Of a DNA stretch of 64,000 nucleotides, positions 34,835-41,874 are shown piece by piece (within the stretch, counting starts at the first letter, position 1; each line of letters begins with the position of its first letter). The stretch is taken from the NCBI GenBank assembly GCA_022394755.1, contig JAGFCA010000008.1, positions 62,001-126,000 of the forward strand, read 5' to 3'. Under the pieces are notes generated by a model that saw only the letters and a program-made list of their open reading frames with translations, did not search any database and was not told the origin of the DNA. The position numbers and the translations under genes are program-made. This DNA is from Candidatus Poribacteria bacterium. GTDB lineage: Bacteria > Poribacteria > WGA-4E > WGA-3G.

Positions 34835-35629
34835 ATGACCCCTATAAAGAGTTTTAATATATTGTTGTTAATTCTTATAACGCTGGTAGGTTGTGGTAAA
34901 TCCTCCCCAGGATACGATATTTACAGATATAATGACGTATTATTAGTCTTTATTAGAATGGATGATACATCTAAGATTGTAGATGCAAAACTTGATGATC
35001 AAAAATTGAAAGTTAACATCGCTTCAAATGAAGAGATGTTTGAACAGGTAATTTCTCTTAGGAAGAAGCTTATAATTTCGTTAGTTGAAAAAGATGAAAC
35101 AGTTACAGTTGAAGGAATAAATAGGATTAATAAGTATGGTGTTGTCCATCTTAAGGTCTCTTCACCAATACCCAGACCAGTCTCAATGTCTATTTCCTGG
35201 ACAGGATTGAAAGGAAGAAATAATAGAAAGAAAGGCTCACATTCAAACAATGGGGCATTTAGAATTGACGATAAGTTGATAGCGTATACACTTCTACCTG
35301 ACTTCAAAAAGTCTTCATGGGAAGTTAGTAATTTTGGTATTAATATCAGACATGAGACTAAGACATCAGTGGATAATGTGATGAATGATGATGTAGGGGA
35401 CAGATTTTTAAATATTGACGTTGATGATCCAGATATACCAGTTCATAATCTTAGTTTACCACTTACCGACCTAACATCGGATGAGAATGTTGAAGTTAAG
35501 GAGAAGAAAAAAGTAGGGAATCATTTGTATATCATCCGTATGAATATTATTTCAATGTTGGACAGTCAGGCAACTGTTGTATCTGATGACAGCGATCCGT
35601 CTGACAATTCATCTATAATTGATCGATAA
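34835..35629 (+). CDS. Lipoprotein of unknown function
   Basis: Protein of 264 residues starting 14 bases after thyA. The N-terminal helix ends in LVGC, a lipobox, so the mature protein would be lipid-anchored in the envelope. The mature part has beta-type strands and polar loops with no recognised domain. It sits with a second lipoprotein gene between thyA and folA and may be cotranscribed with them. Confidence 0.65.
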   Translation: MTPIKSFNILLLILITLVGCGKSSPGYDIYRYNDVLLVFIRMDDTSKIVDAKLDDQKLKVNIASNEEMFEQVISLRKKLIISLVEKDETVTVEGINRINKYGVVHLKVSSPIPRPVSMSISWTGLKGRNNRKKGSHSNNGAFRIDDKLIAYTLLPDFKKSSWEVSNFGINIRHETKTSVDNVMNDDVGDRFLNIDVDDPDIPVHNLSLPLTDLTSDENVEVKEKKKVGNHLYIIRMNIISMLDSQATVVSDDSDPSDNSSIIDR

Positions 35630-35661
35630 CCATTTCCTTATATATCTACAGCGAACAACTG

Positions 35662-36369
35662 ATGAGAATATTTATAATACCTATAGTTAGTTTTATATTC
35701 CTGTGCAGTGGTTGTGGTGTCAAACAAGAACTGCATTTTGATGGGTTCATTGGGAACAATGATCGCAGCACAGTTGAAGTATCATTACCTGAAAAATGGA
35801 AAGTAGTGAATGCTTCACTTGAACCCGATCAGTTGAATCTTGAATACGATAGGGGTAGTGGTATAGAGAAACAGACTTTTTCAATTTCACACCAAAGTCC
35901 TGAATTGGATATTAATATGGAATTCAGAGGAGTCATCAAGTTAGATGGATTAACTTTACTTTATTTTACTAAGCCCGGAGATCCGCAACTTACAGATAAT
36001 TTACAACTATCAACAGCAAAGAGTTCCACTTGGTTAAAGATTCGAGAGGAATATGCTATTTTCCGTACAGGTAACTGGCTTATGATTCATTTTACAATTG
36101 AAAATACTTCCGTTGGGAATCTTCTCTTTACCAATCTACGGAAAAAATTCTATAGTGGCACCGATACTGCCCAAACAGTTACATTTAAACATATTGATGA
36201 TGCATTAGTTTTAAATTTTGGTAAAAATTACTCTGAGAAACGGAGTTTTCCAATTCACGGTTTTATAAAACCCCATGAAAGTCTTGGAAATAATGGTGGT
36301 GCTAACAGTTTCAGCAAAAATAAACTTAGTTGGACATGGCACTATCAAATTGATTCAAACCAGTTATAG
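35662..36369 (+). CDS. Lipoprotein of unknown function
   Basis: Protein of 235 residues. The N-terminal helix ends in LCSGC, a clear lipobox. The mature domain contains TVEVSLPEKWKVVN and later WHYQID near the end; strands dominate. The ribosome site is weak. It resembles the preceding lipoprotein in size and context but not clearly in sequence. Function unknown. Confidence 0.65.
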   Translation: MRIFIIPIVSFIFLCSGCGVKQELHFDGFIGNNDRSTVEVSLPEKWKVVNASLEPDQLNLEYDRGSGIEKQTFSISHQSPELDINMEFRGVIKLDGLTLLYFTKPGDPQLTDNLQLSTAKSSTWLKIREEYAIFRTGNWLMIHFTIENTSVGNLLFTNLRKKFYSGTDTAQTVTFKHIDDALVLNFGKNYSEKRSFPIHGFIKPHESLGNNGGANSFSKNKLSWTWHYQIDSNQL

Positions 36370-36411
36370 ATTAATAAAATAAATGTTATTAAAATTGGAG
36401 TGTTTCTTATA

Positions 36412-36915
36412 GTGCAAGTCTCAATGATTGCAGCAATGGATAAAAACCGACTCATAGGTAACGGTCCAAGGATCCCATGGAAATTACCTGCAGATCTCCG
36501 TCATTTCAAAGATATGACGATTGGTAAACCTGTGGTTATGGGACGTAAGACATTTGAAACGTTACCAAAACCCTTAGCAAAAAGAACCAATATCATCCTT
36601 ACACGTAATCAAGATTATGAAGCACCTGAAGGTTGTATTGTTTCACATTCTGTTGAGGATGTTTTGAAGACTGCAGAAACACTTTCTGATAATAACGAGT
36701 TAGAAATGATGATATGTGGGGGTGCTCCAATTTACGAAGCATTTTTGCCCTATGCAAGTAGGTTATACCTCACACAGGTCCATGCTGCATTTGAGGGAGA
36801 TGTGTATTTTCCAGCATTTGATATTGAAGATTGGAATGAAATTGAACGTATTGACTGTGAAAAAGATAAAAAAAATCCACACGCTTACAGTTTTTTATTC
36901 TTAGAAAGAAAATAG
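36412..36915 (+). CDS. folA: Dihydrofolate reductase
   Basis: Protein of 167 residues if started at the GTG at 36412 (GGAG 11 bases upstream), which gives the normal DHFR opening V-S-M-I-A-A-M-D. A GTG at 36400 overlaps the ribosome site. Typical DHFR elements are RLIGNGPRIPWKLPADLRHFK (substrate loop with the Trp and acidic Asp), GKPVVMGRKTFE (NADPH), and ICGGAPIYEAFLP. It reduces dihydrofolate to tetrahydrofolate with NADPH, completing the thymidylate cycle with ThyA. Confidence 0.93.
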   Translation: MQVSMIAAMDKNRLIGNGPRIPWKLPADLRHFKDMTIGKPVVMGRKTFETLPKPLAKRTNIILTRNQDYEAPEGCIVSHSVEDVLKTAETLSDNNELEMMICGGAPIYEAFLPYASRLYLTQVHAAFEGDVYFPAFDIEDWNEIERIDCEKDKKNPHAYSFLFLERK

Positions 36916-36939
36916 AAGTTATATCTATTGGAGTATATT

Positions 36940-37572
36940 GTGTTAAACTTGTGTATGCTTTCTGGTTCATTTGAATACGATTCAGAAGAATCTTTGACAA
37001 CTTTAAAGAGTTACATTGAGAAAAATTATCAAATACAACCTAATTTAATCGTCTACAAATCTGAAGATGATGACCCATCCTTAGAAGAAATATTCGATGC
37101 AGATGTATTATTAGTGTATACAAGACGTCTTAATACAGAAGGTGAATCACTAAATCTAATTCAATCCTATTGTGAACAGGGCAAACCGATAGTCGGAATA
37201 AGAACTGCAAGCCATGCATATCAGAACTGGTTGGAATTCGATAAGACTGTGTTAGGTGGAGATTATCAAGGTCACTACGGACATGGTCCTACTGTTCGTT
37301 TAGAAGATGTTACACAAAGTCATCCGATTTTGAGCGATATACCTGAATTTGTAAGTTACGGAAGTTTATATAAAAATCCATCTTTGAGTGTAGATACATC
37401 TGTATTGTTGATGGGGCACACCGATGAAAATACTGAACCTGTAGCTTGGACCCGTTTACATAATGGGGCGCGGATATTTTATACCTCTTTAGGGCACCAA
37501 AAGGATTTTGAGTTGGAACCATTTTTACAATTTCTTGCACAAGGCATTTTGTGGGTAGCAGAACAGATTTAA
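36940..37572 (+). CDS. ThuA-like / glutamine-amidotransferase-fold protein
   Basis: Protein of 210 residues. The GTG at 36940 with TTGGAG 6 bases upstream is preferred over the TTG that overlaps the site. Residues near 55-85 (DVLLVYTRRL, then GKPIVGIRTASHAY) and later GHGPTV and IFYTSLGHQKDFE fit the ThuA family, which has a class I amidotransferase fold but lacks the usual nucleophile Cys. ThuA proteins take part in sugar catabolism in some bacteria. It directly precedes nagA and may belong with it. Confidence 0.78.
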   Translation: MLNLCMLSGSFEYDSEESLTTLKSYIEKNYQIQPNLIVYKSEDDDPSLEEIFDADVLLVYTRRLNTEGESLNLIQSYCEQGKPIVGIRTASHAYQNWLEFDKTVLGGDYQGHYGHGPTVRLEDVTQSHPILSDIPEFVSYGSLYKNPSLSVDTSVLLMGHTDENTEPVAWTRLHNGARIFYTSLGHQKDFELEPFLQFLAQGILWVAEQI

Positions 37573-37617
37573 AATAACATAAATAGTATATATACAATAA
37601 GGAAGGTCTTATTTATG

Positions 37618-37644
37618 CCTCTGTGTTCGCAGAGGTGTTTTTTT
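37618..37644 (+). terminator. Terminator-like hairpin overlapping the nagA start region
   Basis: A 6-bp GC-rich stem CCTCTG/CAGAGG (37618-37623 with 37630-37635) and 6-base loop, followed by TG and seven T. It ends only three bases before the nagA ATG at 37648. The right arm contains the GAGGTG that is the best ribosome site for that ATG, so folding would both terminate transcription and hide the site. Confidence 0.7.
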
Positions 37645-37647
37645 AGT

Positions 37648-38880
37648 ATGGAAAAACTAACGATAGTGAATGGTGACATCTACACACCAGCCTATTTCGG
37701 GCAAGGTAATATCGTCATTCAAGATGGAATAATTTCAACTATTACAAAAGAAAATCTACCTCCATCAGAAGAGGAAATTGATGCAACAGGATGTTACGTA
37801 ATACCTGGATTAATAGATGGACTGATTCATGGGGGTGGTGGTCTTGATAGTATGACAGGTAAGGTAGAAGATGTAGAGACGATAGCACGGGCACATGCAG
37901 CAAATGGCGTCACTTCTTTGGTAGTTGGAATATCATCTGGAAGTATGGAACAAATTAATGCATCCTTGACTGCAATTGCTCATGTTGCTGATCAACCCGT
38001 AGAAGATGGAGCAAGGATTATAGGTTCCTATGTTGAAGGAAAATTTGGAAGTCTTGAGAAAAATGGGGCGCAGAATGCAAAATATATCACACCTCCAAAC
38101 TTTGAAGAATTTCACTCTATGTGGGCTGCTTCAGACGGTACACTAAAAGTTATATCTATTGCACCAGAAAACGATAAGAACTTACAGTTCATCAAACATC
38201 TGAATACTTTCAAATCAGATGCATATAATGACATAGTTATTGCCATGGGGCATACAAATGCCACATATCAACAAGCGATGGATGCTTTTGATGCAGGAAT
38301 CACACGGGTGACACATGCTTTCAACGGTATGAGTGGAATGCATCATAGAGACCTGGGTGCACTTGAAGCGGTGTTTTCTCATCCGAATATACACGCTGAA
38401 TTGATAGTGGATGAACACCATGTACATCCTTTTTGGGGAAAACAACTGATTGATAATAAAGGGATTAATGGTGTCGGTCTAATAACAGATTGCACTGAGC
38501 ACGCAGGTATTCCAACAGAAGAATGGCAAGCAGATGCAGTTTATGTATCTGAACTTAATGCTTATAGACTGAATGCTACGCCAGCATTTGATTCAAAAAA
38601 ATATATCAGAGATGGGGCAATGTGGTTGGATGTCGGGGAGCCTACCGAACGTCTTGCTGGAGCGATCATTACCCTTATGGATGGTGTTCGGAACGTAATT
38701 GGATGGGGATATTCGTTAGAAGATTCTTTAACGATGGCAACTTTAACCCCAGCGCAAAATTTAGGTATAGACGATACCCTCGGTTCAATTGCTCCAGACA
38801 AAGCTGCAGATATAGTTATCGTTGATAAAAATTTGAACGTGCAGAACGTGATTCTGCTTGGAAAGGTGGTTAAATCATAA
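37648..38880 (+). CDS. nagA: N-acetylglucosamine-6-phosphate deacetylase
   Basis: Protein of 410 residues from the ATG at 37648. An ATG at 37615 with a good AAGGAAGG site would add 11 unusual residues encoded by the hairpin. NagA removes acetate from GlcNAc-6-phosphate. Seen are the amidohydrolase HGGGGLD, a YVEGKF metal-ligand segment, GHTNATYQQA, THAFNGMSGMHHRDLGALE, DEHHVHP and the catalytic Asp in ITDCTEHAG. The usual KGAH is KNGAQ here, replacing a substrate-binding His by Gln. Amino-sugar use fits a polysaccharide-degrading lifestyle. A decayed copy of its 3' end lies at 40456-40615. Confidence 0.85.
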   Translation: MEKLTIVNGDIYTPAYFGQGNIVIQDGIISTITKENLPPSEEEIDATGCYVIPGLIDGLIHGGGGLDSMTGKVEDVETIARAHAANGVTSLVVGISSGSMEQINASLTAIAHVADQPVEDGARIIGSYVEGKFGSLEKNGAQNAKYITPPNFEEFHSMWAASDGTLKVISIAPENDKNLQFIKHLNTFKSDAYNDIVIAMGHTNATYQQAMDAFDAGITRVTHAFNGMSGMHHRDLGALEAVFSHPNIHAELIVDEHHVHPFWGKQLIDNKGINGVGLITDCTEHAGIPTEEWQADAVYVSELNAYRLNATPAFDSKKYIRDGAMWLDVGEPTERLAGAIITLMDGVRNVIGWGYSLEDSLTMATLTPAQNLGIDDTLGSIAPDKAADIVIVDKNLNVQNVILLGKVVKS

Positions 38881-39201
38881 AATTCAGTCCATATAACAAC
38901 CACAACAGATGGCACGTTCCTCGTATGATTAAGCAACAGTATTTGTAGAATTTGATGCTTTCATCAATGACGGAACTCATCAATGCATGTGGATTCTGTG
39001 CGTTATATCAAAGACTTTCTCATGAAAGAGTTGGGATTACATCTGAAAAGTGGTAAAGCATCGGTGTCCCTAAACGGCACTGGTCTGTAGGAGGTTTAAA
39101 GCATCTCCAAAAACTGATCCTGATTCTTGCAAAGCAAGTGCAACGGTCAAAAATAACGACCCAATGCAGTAACTGACATGAAATTCTTTAGAAACAACTG
39201 A
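38881..39201. other. Non-coding region after nagA
   Basis: No gene or clear terminator is seen. Short frames are broken by stops. This is the start of a 1.8-kb stretch of gene remnants and repeats before the str operon. Confidence 0.5.
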
Positions 39202-39408
39202 TATTGGATACTTGGTATTGTTATCGATCTTGGTATCGGAAGCATCATTATAACGCACCGCCTACAACAACAACCAGCAGAAACAGGTAATATCACCCCT
39301 GATATTGCTGAGCAGACACCCAATGTTGACAAACTACCACCGTCTGGTGCCTCCCAAACGGACATTGACACAATGGTGAATGGCACGATAGTAAACATCC
39401 ATCTATGA
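39202..39408 (+). pseudogene. Remnant of a membrane-anchored protein gene
   Basis: After an in-frame TGA at 39199-39201 the frame reads WILGIVIDLGIGSIIITHRLQ, a membrane anchor. A polar linker follows (QPAETGNITPDIAEQTPN), ending at TGA. The layout recalls the N-terminus of the 28706 product. It has no start codon or downstream domain, so it is a decayed fragment. Confidence 0.45.
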
Positions 39409-39567
39409 TAGTCAATAAAGTTTCTGGTTCCCTTGCCCGTACAGAACTAAAACAGGGAACTCGCGAAGCGGGGTTGTTGCGAAACAAAAAACATTATTGG
39501 TATCGGGTGTGTAAACTTTTTGTCCCCTTACAACACTGTCTTGATTCATAGTCTTCAATTTATGAAT

Positions 39568-39930
39568 TATGCTCGTTGTAGGAGTTATCTCCGATCCTGA
39601 CTCCTTGTATTTCCGAAAGCACCAGAGGAGCGAATGTGTGTAGAAACCCCAGACTACCCAATATGCGAGCACCAGAGGAGCGAATGTGTGTAGAAACTCC
39701 AGACTACCCAAGATGCGAGATCCAGAGGAGCGAATTATGAATTCTGATCATTGTAGGAGGGATTTCCGACTCCTGACTCTTTGTATTTCCGCAATCTCCA
39801 GAGGAGCGAAATGTGTGTAGAAACCCCAGATTAACCAATATGCGAGCTCCAGAGGAGCAAAATGTGTGTAGAAACCCCAGACTACCCAATATGCGAGCTC
39901 CAGAGGAGCGAAAGGTGTGTAGAATAAACG
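39568..39930. repeat. Compound tandem repeat array
   Basis: The core CCAGAGGAGCGAA occurs six times (one copy with AGCAA), near 39622, 39672, 39722, 39798, 39848 and 39899. Five copies are followed by TGTGTGTAGAA. Within each sub-array the period is about 50 bases and the whole unit is conserved (ending CCCAGACTACCCAATATGCGAG). A larger unit of about 170 bases, starting near GTAGGAG...TCCGA and TTGTATTTCCG, is itself duplicated (39568-39735 and 39733-39910). Minus-strand open frames here only reflect the repeat. Confidence 0.85.
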
Positions 39931-40230
39931 TTGACACAAAACACTAAGCCACGGTTCAGAAAAATAACTCATTTACGAAAATTCAAACTGAAAACTATAA
40001 ACTGAAAACTAATCCAATCCGCGATTCTGATACAAGAAACACTTATTGTGACAAATTCTTTACACACCCATTGTTATCTCTTGGAAGGGTAGTGCTCCCA
40101 GTGGTGAAACAGCTGCGTGCAAGTGCTGCCGTTTTCACCAGAGCGTATTATTCGCGCCTTTGAAATCATAGAACACCGCCGTACCAACAAATAACCGAAA
40201 AATGAAGAATAGCGTTAAGGATGCATTCTT

Positions 40231-40350
40231 ATGAACCGTATAGGTATTTTTATCACATTTGTTTTGCCTTTATGTTTTTGTGGCGTCACACATTCTTGTG
40301 ATGCTCTGACAGTAGAAATATCCGAACCTTCACGGACCTGCCAACCGTAA
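40231..40350 (+). pseudogene. Isolated signal-peptide fragment
   Basis: A 39-codon frame starts MNRIGIFITFVLPLCFCGV, a signal peptide with a possible cleavage after the Cys/Ala region, and stops after SRTCQP. No ribosome site is clear. It looks like the 5' remnant of an exported protein gene; a minus-strand frame over the same bases is less convincing. Confidence 0.4.
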
Positions 40351-40455
40351 ACATCAACACAATCCAATCTTTCAATTGCGGGTTCACCAACACGTTCAGC
40401 AATATTTCTCCCAAGGATGAGTACAAACATATTGAAATAACACTTACGATCGCAA

Positions 40456-40615
40456 CTATAAACCCTATCCCAAATTTGGGTATAGACGATACAATCTATT
40501 CAATTGCCCAGTCTGGTTCAAGATGACAAGTTGAAGATATAGATATGGGTAATGAAAATTTGATTGTTTGGTTGTCCAAACCTTAATACTATGCGGAAAA
40601 GTGCTTAAATCATAA
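40456..40615 (+). pseudogene. Decayed copy of the nagA 3' end
   Basis: Bases here align with the last 140 or so of nagA: TTTGGGTATAGACGATAC against TTTAGGTATAGACGATAC, then TTCAATTGCCCAG against TTCAATTGCTCCAG, AAAATTTGA, and GGAAAAGTGCTTAAATCATAA against GGAAAGGTGGTTAAATCATAA at the stop. The protein frame has internal stops and small insertions. It marks a duplication or insertion event separating it from nagA by 1.6 kb. Confidence 0.75.
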
Positions 40616-40672
40616 TTAATTTTCTAACATAAAATAAAATACACAAAATTTATATAATTTTCGTACAATTAT

Positions 40673-40701
40673 TTGACAAAATCTATAATTGCAGGTATAA
40701 T
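40673..40701 (+). promoter_or_regulatory. Consensus sigma-70 promoter of the str/ribosomal operon
   Basis: TTGACA at 40673-40678, exactly 17 bases, and TATAAT at 40696-40701: a perfect consensus. The expected transcription start is near 40708, giving a leader of about 187 bases before rpsL. Confidence 0.9.
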
Positions 40702-40894
40702 AATAAGGTTTTGAGTGGTATAGTAAGTTTCGACTATAGAAACAAACAGGGGGCATTCAATTTGGAAACAGTCTAACGTCGTTTTCGTAGCTTCGTTATT
40801 GTGTGTTCGATTGAATAAAGCCTTGTAAAGGCTTTTTTCTTTTGTAGAAGCCTACAGTTAATATTTTGAGTCGTTATATCAGTGAGGTTTGGAG
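40702..40894 (+). promoter_or_regulatory. Structured 5' leader of rpsL
   Basis: The leader contains ATTCAAT at 40756-40762 that pairs with ATTGAAT at 40810-40816, closing a domain of about 60 bases. The attenuator hairpin (40817-40843) follows immediately. No open frame with a ribosome site is seen. The layout fits an attenuation-controlled ribosomal-protein leader. It could also be a separate small RNA of about 130 bases ending at the hairpin; no known RNA family was recognised. Confidence 0.55.
40817..40843 (+). terminator. Leader attenuator/terminator upstream of rpsL
   Basis: A perfect 8-bp stem AAAGCCTT/AAGGCTTT with a 3-base loop, continuing into a T-rich tract (TTTCTTTT). It lies between the consensus promoter and rpsL, so full-length operon transcripts must read through it. 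Confidence 0.75.
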
Positions 40895-41269
40895 ATGCCG
40901 ACAATTAATCAGTTAATTAAGAAGTCACGCAAGAAATATCGTAAAAAAACAAAATCACCGATCCTGCAACAGTGTCCACAACGCAGAGGTATCTGTTTAC
41001 AGGTTAAAACGGTAACACCAAACAAGCCAAACTCCGCACTACGGAAGGTGGCACGCGTTAGATTCACATCCTCTGCTGATGAAGCTACTTGTTATATTCC
41101 CGGGATTGATCACAATCTACAAGAACACTCCGTTGTTTTGGTTCGGGGTGGACGGGTGAAGGATTTGTCAAACGTACGATATCACATTGTTCGTGGAAAA
41201 TTAGATACTGCTGGAGTAGAAAACCGTCGTCAAGGACGTTCAAAATATGGCGCACGGAAACCCAGTTAA
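40895..41269 (+). CDS. rpsL: 30S ribosomal protein S12
   Basis: Protein of 124 residues, standard length, started at the ATG at 40895 with GGTTTGGAG upstream. S12 sits at the decoding centre. [39 protein letters not shown] and [10 protein letters not shown] are typical. Two changes stand out. Residue 43 is Asn (TPNKPN, codon 41021-41023) where almost all bacteria have Lys, and KDLSNV replaces KDLPGV near residue 91. Both positions are classic streptomycin-resistance or dependence sites. It is first in the str operon (rpsL-rpsG-fusA-tuf). Confidence 0.97.
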   Translation: MPTINQLIKKSRKKYRKKTKSPILQQCPQRRGICLQVKTVTPNKPNSALRKVARVRFTSSADEATCYIPGIDHNLQEHSVVLVRGGRVKDLSNVRYHIVRGKLDTAGVENRRQGRSKYGARKPS

Positions 41270-41330
41270 TTACAATCTTTAATCTACTGGGAATGAGCAT
41301 GTATGCTCATGAATTTTGGAGGAATTATAG

Positions 41331-41801
41331 ATGCCAAGACGCGGAAATGTCGCAAAAAGGGAAGTCAGTGCTGATGCTATACACAACAGTGTATTAGTCT
41401 CAAAGTTTATTAATCATTTAATGTGGGATGGGAAAAAAGGCACAGCACAACGTATTGTTTATTCCAGTTTTGATATTATTTCCGAACGGACAAATGAAGA
41501 GGGTTTTGAAGTATTTCGTCAGGCAATCAATAATGTAAAACCTGTCTTAGAAATACGACCAAGACGCGTCGGAAGTCAAACATATCAAGTCCCTGTAGAT
41601 GTAAAGGCTGAAAGAAGAACTACATTAGCAGTGAACTGGATTATTCAATCTGCAAGAGATCGTGGAGAAAAAGGCATGGCCGCACGGTTGGCAGGTGAAT
41701 TAATGGAAGCATCTCAGAATGAAGGTGCAGCAATTCGTAGAAAACAAGAACAACACCGAATGGCAGAAGCCAATAGGGCATTTGCACATTATAGATGGTA
41801 A
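41331..41801 (+). CDS. rpsG: 30S ribosomal protein S7
   Basis: Protein of 156 residues, normal length, with GGAGG before the ATG. S7 organises the 3' major domain of 16S rRNA and lies at the E site. MPRRGNVAKREV, KFINHLMWDGKKGTAQ, NVKPVLEIRPRRVGSQTYQVPVDV and the C-terminal AEANRAFAHYRW are all typical. Second gene of the str operon. Confidence 0.97.
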   Translation: MPRRGNVAKREVSADAIHNSVLVSKFINHLMWDGKKGTAQRIVYSSFDIISERTNEEGFEVFRQAINNVKPVLEIRPRRVGSQTYQVPVDVKAERRTTLAVNWIIQSARDRGEKGMAARLAGELMEASQNEGAAIRRKQEQHRMAEANRAFAHYRW

Positions 41802-41874
41802 GTCTTTTGATAGCAGACAATGCAAATTGTGAAACGATGTCATATCAACCGACGAAATAAGGAGTTTTTCAACT

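Noticed and set aside
39568..39930. Possible CRISPR array
   Set aside because: The whole repeat unit of about 50 bases is conserved, with no variable spacers of regular length, and no cas genes are nearby.
39704..39972. Minus-strand open frames with repeated LGFLHTF and SSGARIL segments
   Set aside because: They are translations of the tandem DNA repeat and have no ribosome sites.
40215..40430. Minus-strand 71-codon frame
   Set aside because: It has some protein-like content but no ribosome site, and overlaps the plus-strand signal-peptide remnant; neither looks like a functional gene.
40702..40843. SRP, 6S or tmRNA gene
   Set aside because: None of the conserved sequence elements of these RNAs is present; a leader with attenuator fits better.
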